A DNA stretch of 30,986 bases. Source: a virus. The translations under genes were made by a program, and so were the position numbers. The notes below the pieces were generated by a model. The model made no database searches. It was not told the DNA's origin and saw only the letters and a program-made list of their open reading frames with translations. Shown here in pieces: positions 14,844 to 23,571 of this stretch. The DNA lies in IMG/VR virus record IMGVR_UViG_3300034631_000006, positions 1-30,986 of that record, one strand, 5' to 3'. Every line of letters starts with the position of its first letter. The stretch's first letter is position 1.

Positions 14844-16186
14844 CAGGAAAGCCCTTTGTGCATCTCGATCAGCGCGGCGGCGGCCTGCGCTTCCATGGCA
14901 TTGTCGTTGGCGGCGGGATCGGCAGGAGGTGGGGGCGGGTTTTCAACCAGGTCGATCAGCTGCGCGTCGCGCGCCTCGATCGCTGCAAGCGAGTGATCCT
15001 GTTGCTGCAGGTAGATCGTCCCGCCGCCAGTGATCTTGTCGAGGCCGATCATCTGGCGTTGCTCATCGAGCGTCGCCATGCCCTTGGCCTTGGCCGCGAC
15101 GTCGTACTGCGTGGCCGTGTCCATCCGCAGGAGTTCGCGGGTATCGAACATCGCGCCGATCGACACGCCGTCCATCCCGAGCCCCTCGTCGAGGCAGAGC
15201 TCAATCGCCTCGATGAGCGACTGCAGGCAGGAGCTGTAGTACTCCATGTTGCCGGCCTGAATGTTCGCCGAGGAAGGCGGCGTGCCCATGCCGATCTTGT
15301 ATGGCGGCACGTGATAGGTCGAGCAGACGACATCCGCCGACCATTTCAGCTGCTCGATGAGCTGGCTGTCCACCGCCTTCGCCGCGAGCGCGGTATAGGA
15401 CAAGCCGCCGCCGACGACAGCGATCTTTCCGCGGTTCTTCCCGCCGAAGTTCTCGTCGAAATAGTCCTTCAGCTTCTTCGCGTCGGGCTCGTCGATCTCG
15501 TTCGTCGCGGAGAGGATGCCGCCGGGCTGCGACCCGTTCTGGAAGAACAGCGTGGAGTTGTTCTGGATCGCGAGGCCCTGCATCGCTGCGAGGCCGCTGG
15601 CGAAGATCGGCGACGTGCCGACCAGCGGATGGAACAGGCAGTTGAACCGGTCGTGGATGATCTCACGAGCCGGGACCATGATCGTCTCGGGCAGGCCGGA
15701 AAGCTGATCCGTGCGCAGCTCGTAGAAGAGCGAGCCGTCGGCGGCGATTAGCGGCACGACGAGGTCGGGATCGAGAACATAGAGCCGCACCACCACGCCG
15801 CGCCCGTCGCGCTGCTTCAGGACGTAGGTGTTGCCCTTCTGGAGCTTGGACAGCACCCAGCTCTCGAAGAACTGGATCCGGTTCTGGAAATGGTTCGGCT
15901 TGCGCAGCACGGGCGAATAGGCCGGGTTGGTCGTCTCCTTCCAGACATCGTTCCCCTGATGCCGGACGAGCTTGACCGGCAGCTTGGAGATGTCGGAGGC
16001 GATCAGCGTGCGGCAGGCGAAGTCCGCGTGGTTCGACAGGACGCTGTCGTATTTGACCTCGACGTTCTGCTGCCAGGCGCCGCCGAAGCTTTCGAGGATC
16101 GTGTGCCAGGAGCCGCGGCGCGGCATGACCGGCGCCGGCGAGACCGCCTTCTGGCGCCGCGTAATGTCGAGCCCAAGAACGCGCAT
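14843..16186 (-). CDS. Portal protein (HK97 family)
   Basis: 447 residues, ATG at 16186. The helix-rich portal signature is spread over the body: L-P-V-K-L-V, R-P-N-H-F-Q-N-R-I-Q-F, L-Q-K-G-N-T-Y-V-L, L-x-P-x-L-V, R-E-I-I-H, and G-T-S-P-I-F-A-S-G near 205. The conserved Y-H-V-P-P-Y-K-I-G and N-I-Q-A-G-N-M-E-Y-Y lie near 300-325. It forms the ring through which terminase pumps DNA. Neighbours (small protein, then collagen-like gene) are coupled in the same operon. Confidence 0.9.
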   Translation of the reverse strand: MRVLGLDITRRQKAVSPAPVMPRRGSWHTILESFGGAWQQNVEVKYDSVLSNHADFACRTLIASDISKLPVKLVRHQGNDVWKETTNPAYSPVLRKPNHFQNRIQFFESWVLSKLQKGNTYVLKQRDGRGVVVRLYVLDPDLVVPLIAADGSLFYELRTDQLSGLPETIMVPAREIIHDRFNCLFHPLVGTSPIFASGLAAMQGLAIQNNSTLFFQNGSQPGGILSATNEIDEPDAKKLKDYFDENFGGKNRGKIAVVGGGLSYTALAAKAVDSQLIEQLKWSADVVCSTYHVPPYKIGMGTPPSSANIQAGNMEYYSSCLQSLIEAIELCLDEGLGMDGVSIGAMFDTRELLRMDTATQYDVAAKAKGMATLDEQRQMIGLDKITGGGTIYLQQQDHSLAAIEARDAQLIDLVENPPPPPADPAANDNAMEAQAAAALIEMHKGLS

Positions 16187-16188
16187 GA

Positions 16189-16464
16189 TCAGCCCTTCGC
16201 CTCAGCGATCTTCGCGTTCAGTTCGTCGATCGACCAACCGTGGAACGGCCGCTTGCCTACTGCCTCCTGATAGGCGGCGCGGGCGGCGGTGAGATCGTCG
16301 CCGGCATCGTGCTTTGGCGAACCGCCCCTGCGGCCATCGCCATCATGATCGAGCGGATCGGCGGCGATCAGATCGCGCCGGCCATACCCGAGCTTGCCGA
16401 GGATGGTGGCGAAGCGGGGATCTCGGGCACGAAGGGCGCGCGTCATATAGGACTGGCTTTTCAT
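16189..16464 (-). CDS. Small head-region protein with C-terminal GKRPFHGW motif
   Basis: 91 residues from ATG 16464, preceded by AGGAG seven bases upstream; the 125-residue version reaching 16566 lacks a site. The N-terminal part is basic (T-R-A-L-R-A-R-D-P-R). The C-terminal part, A-Y-Q-E-A-V-G-K-R-P-F-H-G-W-S, has a short helix-extended motif seen in many phage head proteins (G-K-x-P-F-x-G-W). Position between capsid and portal suggests an accessory head protein. Function unknown. Confidence 0.7.
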   Translation of the reverse strand: MKSQSYMTRALRARDPRFATILGKLGYGRRDLIAADPLDHDGDGRRGGSPKHDAGDDLTAARAAYQEAVGKRPFHGWSIDELNAKIAEAKG

Positions 16465-16484
16465 GATGCTCTCCTTCGGTTCAT

Positions 16485-16509
16485 GGGAAGGGCGAGCCGA
16501 AGCCCGCCC
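16485..16509 (-). terminator. UUCG-loop hairpin after the capsid gene
   Basis: On the - strand GGGCGGGC-TTCG-GCTCGCCC (16490-16509) is a fully paired 8-bp stem with one wobble and a stable TTCG loop, followed by TTCCC (16485-16489). It lies 20 bases after the capsid stop and just before the next ribosome binding site. Weak T-tract: a partial terminator or 3' end stabiliser for capsid mRNA. Confidence 0.65.
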
Positions 16510-16528
16510 CTCGTGATGAGCCGAACGA

Positions 16529-18544
16529 TCAGACCGCGGGCTCGACGGGAGCGCCCCACGTCGCACCCGTAAGGATGGCGACTGCCGAAGGCCGACGACG
16601 TGCCCAGTTGATGAACCGCTCGACCCGGAAGGCGACCGAGTTCGTCTGGAACATCGACACCAGCGAGGTTGCGCCGGTCGGGGTGTCGGAGTTGTGCGTC
16701 GGGTTGTCGGCCATCTCGAGCGATGCTTCGCGGGACATGTCGACCTGGATGCCGCCCTCGTCAGCGAGGTAGATGTCGCTGGCGTTGGCGAGCACGACCG
16801 TGCCGGCCGGGATGTAATCCGACACGACAGCAGGCATTCCCGCGAACGTGCCGCCGGTCATCGAGATGCCCGGGAACTCGGCCTGGCCGAGCGGGTTGGT
16901 CATCATCGACAGGGCGAGCGCCGTCGTCGAACCCATGGTCCACACACCCGTCGTCGGGGCATTCTGCGCCGCGATGAAGGTGGCCATGAGAGCCCGGATG
17001 TCGGCACGGATGGCGTCCGCATCACCACCCGACGACGCGACCGGGGTCAGGCCGTTGGTGATGGATGCAGGCGAGACGCCAGCAACCGCGGCCTTTGCCG
17101 GGTTGATGAAGTCGATATCCAGACGTGCCGCGATTGCGGCGGCGAGGCTGTCGCGAAGCAGCGCTTCGGCCGCCGGCGAAGACCGGCGCAGAAGCTCTTC
17201 GGTCACAACCGCGATGTTCGCCACCTTGAAGATGTCGAGGATATTGCGCTCGTAGCCGAAGCTGGTGAGGGGCTTCGCCTTGCCTTCGCCGACCCAGTAG
17301 CCCTCGCCACCTTCCGTCTGCCCGACGAGGGGCACGTTGAAGGGCACGTTGCGGAGTCCAGGAACGCCGTTATTGCCGAACCGGCCGAGGATCGTGCGCG
17401 GACGCAGGAACTCGACGAAATCGGCGATGACGTCGGTACCCTCGCCGACGAGGGCGCCGGCCCAGTTGCCTTCTGCCGTGGTACCCGCAGGAACCGCAGC
17501 CTTGCTGACGATGCCGAAGACGGCGGAGTTTTCTCCGTAGAGCTCCTTGGCAACGGTGCGTACGCTTTCACCGTCCAGCTTCGCCAAGGCCTTCACCTTG
17601 GCGAGACGGGCAAAGCCGATGCCCTTTTCGAGGTCGGGGGCCTTGATCACCACGCCGGAACGAGCAGCCGTGCCGTCCGCACCGGTCTTGATCTGGTTGG
17701 CGACGACCGGCTTCGCGGCGCCGGCCTGGGCCTTCTCCAGATTGCGGAGGCGCTTCAGGTCACCGTCGATGGCTTCGACTTCGTCGGCCAAGGCATCGAA
17801 CTCTTCCTGTTCGGATTCGTCCGTCGACCGGCCTTCGTCCATGCTCTTCTGCATGACTTCGGCCATACGGGCCGACTTGGCCTGGCGGGATGCTTCGAGA
17901 GCAGCGATCTGCTCAGCGATGGTCTTCATATCGGTGGCCTCCTTTGGCCTCAGGTTCACTGGCTTGTGGGTTTTCCCCGAGGCGCCGGGGGCTGGCTTCG
18001 TCGCGGGACGCTCGATAGTGCCGGTCGCGGCCGGAGCGTTCGCGTCGAACTGTTTGATGACCGCGACACCCGCCGCGTCCATGTTCTTGATGCTGGTCAT
18101 GACGGCTTCGGGCTGGGCGGGGATCGTCACCGCCGAGAGCTCGAAGACCTCGGATTTGATGAAGCGGATCCCGCCCTCGTCGAGGAAGGCATATTCGACG
18201 GCGCGGAAGCCGATCGACACGGCGCGCACCAGCCCGATCTTGATGGACTGCCAGGCCTCGTCGATCCGATCCTTCAGCTTGCCGTCCTCGGTGATCGTCG
18301 GGATCTCCGCCTCGAAGGTGATGCCGGCCTTGGTCGGCTTGTCGAACTTGACGGTCCCGATCGGCTGATGCGCGTCGTGCTGCCAAAGGAACGCCATCGG
18401 GTTCGTGAACTTGACGCCGAGCGGCTCGACGATGTCGCCGACACGATCGACCGCCGGCGTCGTCGCGATGCCGCGGATGATGCGCTTCTCCTCGTCGACC
18501 GATTTGATGGTGAGCGACGAGTAGGCGCGGCGCGTCACGGTCAT
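16529..18544 (-). CDS. Fused prohead protease - scaffold - major capsid protein
   Basis: 671 residues, ATG at 18544 with AAGGAGG six to seven bases upstream. Residues about 1-165 are an HK97-type (S78) prohead protease: L-W-Q-H-D-A-H-Q-P-I-G with His56/His59, and A-V-S-I-G-F with Ser110. A Pro/Ala/Thr linker (170-205) leads to a coiled-coil delta/scaffold region (about 206-270, M-K-T-I-A-E-Q-I-A-A-L-E), then the capsid domain (about 290-650) with V-P-A-G-T-T and a C-terminal V-A-F-R-V-E-R. No stop codon separates the parts. An optimal internal start (17929) would also give a free 466-residue capsid precursor. Confidence 0.88.
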   Translation of the reverse strand: MTVTRRAYSSLTIKSVDEEKRIIRGIATTPAVDRVGDIVEPLGVKFTNPMAFLWQHDAHQPIGTVKFDKPTKAGITFEAEIPTITEDGKLKDRIDEAWQSIKIGLVRAVSIGFRAVEYAFLDEGGIRFIKSEVFELSAVTIPAQPEAVMTSIKNMDAAGVAVIKQFDANAPAATGTIERPATKPAPGASGKTHKPVNLRPKEATDMKTIAEQIAALEASRQAKSARMAEVMQKSMDEGRSTDESEQEEFDALADEVEAIDGDLKRLRNLEKAQAGAAKPVVANQIKTGADGTAARSGVVIKAPDLEKGIGFARLAKVKALAKLDGESVRTVAKELYGENSAVFGIVSKAAVPAGTTAEGNWAGALVGEGTDVIADFVEFLRPRTILGRFGNNGVPGLRNVPFNVPLVGQTEGGEGYWVGEGKAKPLTSFGYERNILDIFKVANIAVVTEELLRRSSPAAEALLRDSLAAAIAARLDIDFINPAKAAVAGVSPASITNGLTPVASSGGDADAIRADIRALMATFIAAQNAPTTGVWTMGSTTALALSMMTNPLGQAEFPGISMTGGTFAGMPAVVSDYIPAGTVVLANASDIYLADEGGIQVDMSREASLEMADNPTHNSDTPTGATSLVSMFQTNSVAFRVERFINWARRRPSAVAILTGATWGAPVEPAV
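17929..17945 (-). promoter_or_regulatory. Internal ribosome binding site and ATG for free capsid protein
   Basis: Within the fusion gene, AAAGGAGG (17938-17945) lies 8 bases before an in-frame ATG at 17929 (MKTIAEQIAA), better than most starts in the operon. The ATG falls exactly where the delta domain of a normally separate capsid gene would begin, so a second translation product is likely. Confidence 0.75.
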
Positions 18545-18577
18545 GACGACCTCCTTGATGTTCGAAATGTCAGGATG

Positions 18578-20278
18578 TCAGCCGATGATCAGGACCTGCG
18601 CCTTGCGCTTCCTGTAGGCTTCCGGGTTGCGGCTCATCAGCTTCGCCGCGTTCAGCATGGCGATGAACGGGTCGATCTTGGCCTTGCCCGACACCTGCTT
18701 CGTGATGGCGCGGGCCGAGCCCTTCAGCACCACCTTCGCGTTCTCGACGGACCAGCGCATGACGGCCAGGCCGGCATGCTTCAGCGTGCCGTCGGCCAGC
18801 TTGCGCTCGGTGCCGATGATCGCATCGTTCAGAAAGCCGCCCTGCCCGATTCCGGTGATCGTGCCGCCGTTGGCGTCGGTGTCGAACTTCGCAGCGATCA
18901 GCCCGTCGACGAGAGCCGGCAAGCCGAGCTTGTCGCAGCCGGTGCCCTCTTTCTCGGGAAGCAGCCCCGCGTCGCGGATCCGGCAGCACAAGGCGACGAC
19001 TTCCTCGATGTCCTGCGTCGGCTTCTGGCAGAACACCAGTTCATCGTCCTTGGCGAAGTCGCGCAGCTGCTCGGCAATCTCCTTGCGGCGCTTCAGCACG
19101 ATCGGATGGGCCCAGGCCTTCGACCAGAGCAGCCAGTGCCGGGTGCCCTTCTCGCGCCCGATGACCGCGAAGCCTAGAAGATCGTCGAGGCCGCCACCGT
19201 CGATCCCGATCGTCGCGACCTCGCAGCGCTCGATCAGCGATTCCATCGTCAGGCCGGGCTCGACCGCCCCCATCCAGTATTCGGCCCCGGGCCACCGGTC
19301 GCGCCGGTTGCGCATGCCGATCTCGACGTTCAGGTGCTTGGCGAGGAACGTCTGGAGGTCTTCACCCTCATCGCCCTGCCCCGCCATGTTGGACTTCAGC
19401 TTGCGCTCGAGCCAGTCCTGCCGCACCGACCGCCCGAGGTTCGGGTTCGTGATGCGGAAGTTCGCCGGCGCCAGGTGCTCGTCTTCCTCGATCATCTCCG
19501 GCGGGAACTCGTAGAGCACGGGCAGGCTGCGCGGATCCTCGATCAGGCCGTCCCGCACGTCGCGGAAGTAGGCGAGCTTCTCCTTGAACACCCCAGCCGG
19601 CGGCTCGTCGCTCTGCGTCGTCAGGTAGATCGTGAACCCCTCGGGGCGCGAGACCAGACCGCCGGTCGCCTCCTGCAGCATCGCGCCGGCGCCATCGCGC
19701 TTGCCGAATAGCCAGAGCTCGTCGACCAGGATGAACGCCGCCTTCTTGCCGCCGACCGTTTCGGAATCGGCCGCCACGATCTTGAGCTTGGCGTTGGTCC
19801 GCCGATGCGTGATCGTCCGGACGTTCTCCTGGACATGCAGCAGGTCCGAAAGCTCCGGATCCGCGAACACCATGTCGCGCGCCGGCTCGTAGGAGTTCTT
19901 CGCGATCTCAATCGTCGGCGCCAGGATCAGCAGTTCGGCCGAGAGCCGCCAATTGCGGATCAACGCGGTGAGCATGATCCCTGCGGCGATCGTCGACTTC
20001 GTGTTTTTCTTCGAGATGAGGAGGAAGAACTCCTCGATCAGCCGCTCGGCCGTCGAGTGATCGTAGGCGCCGAAGATGGCGCGCACGAAGTCGAACACCC
20101 ACTCGTCGCAGCACTCGCCGAAGGTGGGGCTGCCGGCGATATCGACGACGCGCAGCGACTTGAAGACCGCCAGCGCCGCCTCGGCCTCGTCGGGAAACAG
20201 CGGATCGAACGGGATCAGCGAGCGGCCTTCGACAATCCTGGCCTTCCAATCGAGGCAGGCCGTCGACCACTGCGTCAC
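18578..20278 (-). CDS. terL: Terminase large subunit
   Basis: 566 residues from GTG 20278, which overlaps the small terminase stop (GTGA). ATPase part: Walker A-like [11 protein letters not shown] at 86-96, Walker B A-F-I-L-V-D-E at 181-187 and T-T-Q-S-D (220-224) coupling motif. The nuclease part has G-I-D-G-G-G-L-D-D near 358-366 and a late acidic N-D-A-I segment. It packages DNA through the portal. It is followed by the capsid gene with a short gap and preceded by TerS, the standard HK97-like order. Confidence 0.92.
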   Translation of the reverse strand: MTQWSTACLDWKARIVEGRSLIPFDPLFPDEAEAALAVFKSLRVVDIAGSPTFGECCDEWVFDFVRAIFGAYDHSTAERLIEEFFLLISKKNTKSTIAAGIMLTALIRNWRLSAELLILAPTIEIAKNSYEPARDMVFADPELSDLLHVQENVRTITHRRTNAKLKIVAADSETVGGKKAAFILVDELWLFGKRDGAGAMLQEATGGLVSRPEGFTIYLTTQSDEPPAGVFKEKLAYFRDVRDGLIEDPRSLPVLYEFPPEMIEEDEHLAPANFRITNPNLGRSVRQDWLERKLKSNMAGQGDEGEDLQTFLAKHLNVEIGMRNRRDRWPGAEYWMGAVEPGLTMESLIERCEVATIGIDGGGLDDLLGFAVIGREKGTRHWLLWSKAWAHPIVLKRRKEIAEQLRDFAKDDELVFCQKPTQDIEEVVALCCRIRDAGLLPEKEGTGCDKLGLPALVDGLIAAKFDTDANGGTITGIGQGGFLNDAIIGTERKLADGTLKHAGLAVMRWSVENAKVVLKGSARAITKQVSGKAKIDPFIAMLNAAKLMSRNPEAYRKRKAQVLIIG

Positions 20279-20709
20279 TTATTGCTCACGACCAGCTTCG
20301 GCGCGGCCGGCGTTGCGAAACGACCCTGCACGTTCTCCGCCGCGATCTGGCGCTCTTCCTTCTTGCCGCGCTTCGGTTCCGGCTTCTCGCGGCCCTTGAC
20401 CGCCTCTGACGCTGCGGTGACCCTGCCCATCTCCTCGAGCTTCTTGATCGCTGCGACGTTGCCGCCGCGCGCCGCGGTGAACATCAGGCCGATGACCTCC
20501 TTGCGGCGTTGGGCGTGGCCGTCCGCCAGCTCATCGGCAAAGTGCTTGCGCAGCGTGTCCGGATCGATGTTCAGCGCCCGGGCGATCGTCGCGTCGCTCT
20601 CGCCGCAGAACTTCATCTCCTCGACCGTCTTCCGGTTCTCGATCGTCGGCCGATACGGCGGCCGGCCTCGGGGCGCAGCACGTTTCCGCGTCTTTGGTTT
20701 TTCGGTCAT
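20275..20709 (-). CDS. terS: Terminase small subunit
   Basis: 144 residues from ATG 20709; a longer frame to 20892 runs into the candidate cos region and the divergent gene. The protein opens with a basic tail ([15 protein letters not shown]), then a helix-turn-helix ([17 protein letters not shown] and T-L-R-K-H-F), typical of DNA-recognition subunits, and a basic C-terminal tail. Ribosome binding site is weak (GAAAGC). It should bind the nearby cos sequence and hand DNA to TerL. Confidence 0.82.
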   Translation of the reverse strand: MTEKPKTRKRAAPRGRPPYRPTIENRKTVEEMKFCGESDATIARALNIDPDTLRKHFADELADGHAQRRKEVIGLMFTAARGGNVAAIKKLEEMGRVTAASEAVKGREKPEPKRGKKEERQIAAENVQGRFATPAAPKLVVSNK

Positions 20710-20835
20710 GGTGCTGCTTTCAGTCCAAAATTCCGGGTCTGGCAGAAAAAAATGCGCGAATGTGGGGGACGCGGGTCTAGCGGCGAGGCGGGATTTGATC
20801 TTCAACACACCCCCCCTTTCGACGTCGATGCTCTG
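20710..20835. other. Candidate cos / packaging region between divergent genes
   Basis: 126 bp with no gene, between the TerS start (- strand) and the divergent + strand start at 20836. It holds an A-run (20747-20753), a G-run TGTGGGGG (20761-20768), then ACGCGGG and a C-run near 20810-20817. HK97-like phages carry cos between an HNH gene and terS. The exact cut site cannot be seen. Confidence 0.4.
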
Positions 20836-21684
20836 ATGGCCTACGGAACCTGCAAGCTGACGAAATCGACCGGGAAGCTCGTCCGATCGCACCTACTTCC
20901 CAAGGCGCTGACAAAGACACCGGAACCCGGGCTCGCACGCGCCGAAGGGTTCGACCTCGGCCGACCGGTCAGGCGCTTCGATGGATGGTACGACTCCGGC
21001 ATTGTGACCCGTAAGGGCGAGGACATCCTGTCCCGCTATGACGACTTCGCTATCAAGGAGCTTCGGAGACTCAAGCTGGTATGGAGCGGCTGGCAGGATC
21101 CCGGGGAACTTGATGGCATCGATCTGTTGCAGCCTGACGGCTCTGCCGGGTTGGGGAGGCTTGCCGCGCCAGGCGCGAAGCGGCTGCGCCTCTTCTTCCT
21201 CTCTCTGCTCTGGCGAGCAGCTGTTACAGATCTCGTCGGCTACCGGGTTCCCATGGATGGGGATCGCCTAGAAGAGCTGACCCGCATGGTCGCCGAGGGA
21301 GACCCGGAACCGCTTTCCTTTTTTCCCGTAACTCTGACCCAGTTGACGACGAAGGGACCCTGGCACAACGCGGGGCCTCGTCTGTTGACCAAGAAGTACC
21401 CGTCTGAGGAACCTAATGCTGATGTTGATGTAGATTTTTATCGTTTCTACCTCGAGGGGCTCATCGCCCACATCGATGACGACCGAACCGATGCCATCGC
21501 CTCCCGTTTCGGGAGTTACGCCCTTGGGAGCGGAGAAGAGATCATTGCTTTGACGCGACCATATGAGGGGTCGCACCAAGCCGAATGGCTGGAAGTCCTC
21601 ATGCTAAACAGTCTCGAAAACCACGCGGATGTGGTGAACCGCATCTTTCGTATGGATCGAGAAGTTAGTACCAGACGCCCTTGA
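20836..21684 (+). CDS. Unknown + strand accessory protein with SHLLPKA motif
   Basis: 282 residues from ATG 20836; longer readings extend into terS and are not supported. The N-terminus reads G-T-C-K-L-T, then V-R-S-H-L-L-P-K-A-L-T, recalling HNH/treble-clef proteins that carry a C-x-x and S-H-I-I-P motif. W-Y-D-S-G-I-V-T and G-E-D-I-L-S-R-Y-D-D follow. The middle is helical and the last part acidic (A-D-V-D-V-D-F-Y). Codon use is less GC-biased (GAT GTT GAT GTA) than in neighbours. Its orientation opposes the operon and its end overlaps the HNH gene by 20 bp. Cargo, perhaps defence or exclusion, is inference; I know of no assigned function. Confidence 0.68.
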   Translation: MAYGTCKLTKSTGKLVRSHLLPKALTKTPEPGLARAEGFDLGRPVRRFDGWYDSGIVTRKGEDILSRYDDFAIKELRRLKLVWSGWQDPGELDGIDLLQPDGSAGLGRLAAPGAKRLRLFFLSLLWRAAVTDLVGYRVPMDGDRLEELTRMVAEGDPEPLSFFPVTLTQLTTKGPWHNAGPRLLTKKYPSEEPNADVDVDFYRFYLEGLIAHIDDDRTDAIASRFGSYALGSGEEIIALTRPYEGSHQAEWLEVLMLNSLENHADVVNRIFRMDREVSTRRP

Positions 21685-22042
21685 TGGCGCTCTGCTCGGC
21701 CTTCTGCTTCACGCTGTCGTGGTAGGCCTTGCTCACGGTCTCGATGTTGTCCTCGTCCCAGAACAGGACCGGGTCGCCGCGGTGCGGGATCTTGTGATCA
21801 GCCACGGCGCTGTTCGGCGCCGGGTACTTGCCCGTCACCAGCACGCCGGTCTTCTGGCAGGTGTAGAGGTCGCGCTTCAGGACCCTCGCTCGCAGCTTCT
21901 GCCAGCGCGCGGTCTTGTACCAGGCGCGCCATGCGTCCGATGCGTCCCGCTGCCGACCGCGTTCCCGCTCGTCTGCCGGGCTGGCGCCCATGCGGTGGCC
22001 GAGGCCGCCGAGGCGAGGCTTGACCGTGGCGAGCTTAGCCAT
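21665..22042 (-). CDS. HNH endonuclease (HK97 gp74-like packaging nuclease)
   Basis: 125 residues, ATG at 22042. Arg-rich N-terminus (about 25-50) then W-Q-K-L-R-A-R-V-L-K-R-D and C-Q-K-T-G-V, V-A-D-H-K-I-P-H-R-G (His near 83 and 87) and D-N-I-E-T-V near 98, the HNH pattern found beside terminase genes of cos phages, where it helps terminase cut. Only one clear Cys remains, so its zinc site looks reduced. It precedes TerS across the candidate cos, although a + strand gene now separates them. Confidence 0.85.
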   Translation of the reverse strand: MAKLATVKPRLGGLGHRMGASPADERERGRQRDASDAWRAWYKTARWQKLRARVLKRDLYTCQKTGVLVTGKYPAPNSAVADHKIPHRGDPVLFWDEDNIETVSKAYHDSVKQKAEQSAIKGVWY

Positions 22043-22127
22043 ACGCTGGCACTACCGTCACCACGCTCTTGATGCTGCGCTTGGCACGAGCATCGGCGAG
22101 CAGGCGGCGGTGGGCTTCACACGAACT
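22035..22127 (-). pseudogene. Truncated 3' remnant of a gene upstream of HNH
   Basis: On the - strand an open frame of 30 codons ends in TAA inside the HNH start (stop at 22035), reading C-E-A-H-R-R-L-L-A-D-A-R-A-K-R-S-I-K-S-V and ending V-P-A-Y-G. The sequence is convincing and in operon codon use, but no start codon lies in it and the frame is closed at 22128. It looks like the last third of a small gene cut by the arrival of the + strand gene at 22175. Confidence 0.45.
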
Positions 22128-22174
22128 TCAAGGCATGTGCACCTAACCTTAGTGTGCATGAAGGATTCGCGCGT

Positions 22175-22834
22175 ATGGCCAATCAGATAGTGCTTGACCG
22201 ACTGATCAGCATTCAGCGGCAGTTGATGGCCATACATGATGGCAATGCCGCGATGTCGGCGAGCTCAAGGGGTACAGAGCGCGAGACCTTCATAGGCGGT
22301 TTCCTTTCAAAGGTCCTTCCGCCGGTGTTCCGCTTTGGGAGCGGAGATGCAACTGACGCGAACGGCAACAGAAGCGGACAGCTGGACGTAGTCATCGAAT
22401 ATCCATTCGGGCCTTCGCTTCCTGCCGTGGGGCAAGATGCCATCCGATTGTACCTGGCTGAGACGGTAGCTGCAGTTGTCGAGGTGAAGTCAGATATATC
22501 CGGCCAATGGCAAGAAGCGTTGGCTACCGCTCAAAAGCTAGCAAAGCTCTCAAGACGTTTCCGCGTGACTATGAGCATGGGGCCACCACCGACACACGCC
22601 GTGCCGCTTTTTGCGGTCGGCTATCGCGGATGGAAGACAATAGAGACGCTACAGGAGAAGCTGCAGGAGAACCCCGAAGTCCGCGGAATTCTTGTCCTTC
22701 AGCACCAGTTGTTTGTCGGCGGAGGGGTTATAGCGAGAGGCCCCGCCGCCCTCTGGGCGTTCATTTGCGTCCTTCATGAATCGACCAACTCACTAGCATC
22801 GGCCTCAACCGATCCTCTCGCTTATGTCGAATAA
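22175..22834 (+). CDS. DUF6602-like (PD-(D/E)XK-fold) protein, + strand cargo
   Basis: 219 residues from ATG 22175 (MANQIVLDRL), with AAGGA nine bases upstream; a GTG at 22154 is the only alternative. Helical start, R-E-T-F-I-G-G-F-L-S-K-V-L-P near 35, then F-G-S-G-D-A-T-D, S-G-Q-L-D-V-V-I near 72 and A-A-V-V-E-V-K-S-D near 101. The D ... E-V-K spacing is the PD-(D/E)XK nuclease core, matching the DUF6602 family. It stands alone against the operon, in AT-richer sequence, so it looks acquired. A role in exclusion or DNA processing is inference. Confidence 0.72.
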   Translation: MANQIVLDRLISIQRQLMAIHDGNAAMSASSRGTERETFIGGFLSKVLPPVFRFGSGDATDANGNRSGQLDVVIEYPFGPSLPAVGQDAIRLYLAETVAAVVEVKSDISGQWQEALATAQKLAKLSRRFRVTMSMGPPPTHAVPLFAVGYRGWKTIETLQEKLQENPEVRGILVLQHQLFVGGGVIARGPAALWAFICVLHESTNSLASASTDPLAYVE

Positions 22835-22850
22835 TTCGAGCTCTCACCGC

Positions 22851-22879
22851 CTTGCGCTCGGCCATCTGCCGACGGCAAG
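22851..22879. terminator. Hairpin between convergent genes
   Basis: CTTGC-gc-TCGGC / GCCGA-cg-GCAAG around the loop CATCT forms a 5+5 bp stem with a 2x2 mismatch. It stands just after the + strand gene and before the end of the - strand operon gene at 22918. No T-run, so termination is weakly supported. Confidence 0.4.
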
Positions 22880-22917
22880 TCGTGATGCTCTCACAGACTA
22901 GAAGTCCAAGCGAAGCG

Positions 22918-23571
22918 TCAGCAGCGATCGACTTGCGCGCTCCGCTCTCTGCGGGATCGCTCCGCGGCCCAGCGCTGGATGCGCCGGATCGTGGCCCCTC
23001 TGTCGGGATGCTCCGGCAGGTCTGCCGGCTTTGCATCCTCTGCCCGTTCAAAGGGCGCAGATTTCCGAGGTAACGCTTCGGGTATGACTTCTGCCGACAT
23101 TTCGGACACCGCGCAATCGGCCGCATCAAGCCTCAATCTCGTGTTGCGGTTCAGGTCGTTCGCGATCCGCTGGCACAGAAGGTCTACGCGGCGCCGGAAT
23201 ATTCTCTCGGGCCAGCCGTTTTTCTCGCACCAGATGCCGATCCGGGCGTGCGGCGACGTCTTCAGCCAGGCGTAGTCCCGCAGGAGCTTCCGATCCGCCT
23301 CCTCGGGTAATGCCGCGATCCAGCCCATGACCTCCTCCATCCGAGCGATCTCGGCCGCGGTGGCGCGCCGGCGGAAGGTGCGGGAGTTGCCGTAGTCCGA
23401 TGGCGTCTCCGGCCACCAGCCCGAGCGACCAGCGGCACCGGCGACGTACGGCAGCAATGCCGTCGTTTCCCGGGCCTCGATGATCCGGTCTCGCACCGCC
23501 CTGGCGTCCCATGCGGCGTAGGAGCCCGTCGAAGGATCCCGTTGGAGTTCTGCCCTGCTGGCTCTCGTCAT
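22918..23571 (-). CDS. DUF6362-type early phage protein
   Basis: 217 residues from ATG 23571, in an ATGA overlap with the preceding stop. Extended frame to 24108 is a shadow. Contains W-W-P-E-T-P-S-D-Y-G-N-S near 50, I-A-R-M-E-E-V-M-G-W-I near 75, and W-C-E-K-N-G-W-P-E-R-I-F near 112, followed by R-R-R-V-D-L-L-C-Q-R-I-A: the DUF6362 pattern of a small helical, possibly DNA-binding protein. It is the last gene of the - strand early operon before the + strand insertion. Function unknown. Confidence 0.75.
   Translation of the reverse strand: MTRASRAELQRDPSTGSYAAWDARAVRDRIIEARETTALLPYVAGAAGRSGWWPETPSDYGNSRTFRRRATAAEIARMEEVMGWIAALPEEADRKLLRDYAWLKTSPHARIGIWCEKNGWPERIFRRRVDLLCQRIANDLNRNTRLRLDAADCAVSEMSAEVIPEALPRKSAPFERAEDAKPADLPEHPDRGATIRRIQRWAAERSRRERSAQVDRC

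Noticed and set aside
16694-19177. 827-codon + strand open frame opposite capsid and terminase
   Set aside because: Arg/Asp/Gly-rich composition with no domain pattern; it is the antisense reading of two certain genes in GC-rich DNA.
20509-20835. Extension of the + strand SHLLP-motif gene to the left
   Set aside because: Would overlap terS and the candidate cos region; residues before ATG 20836 show no conserved pattern.
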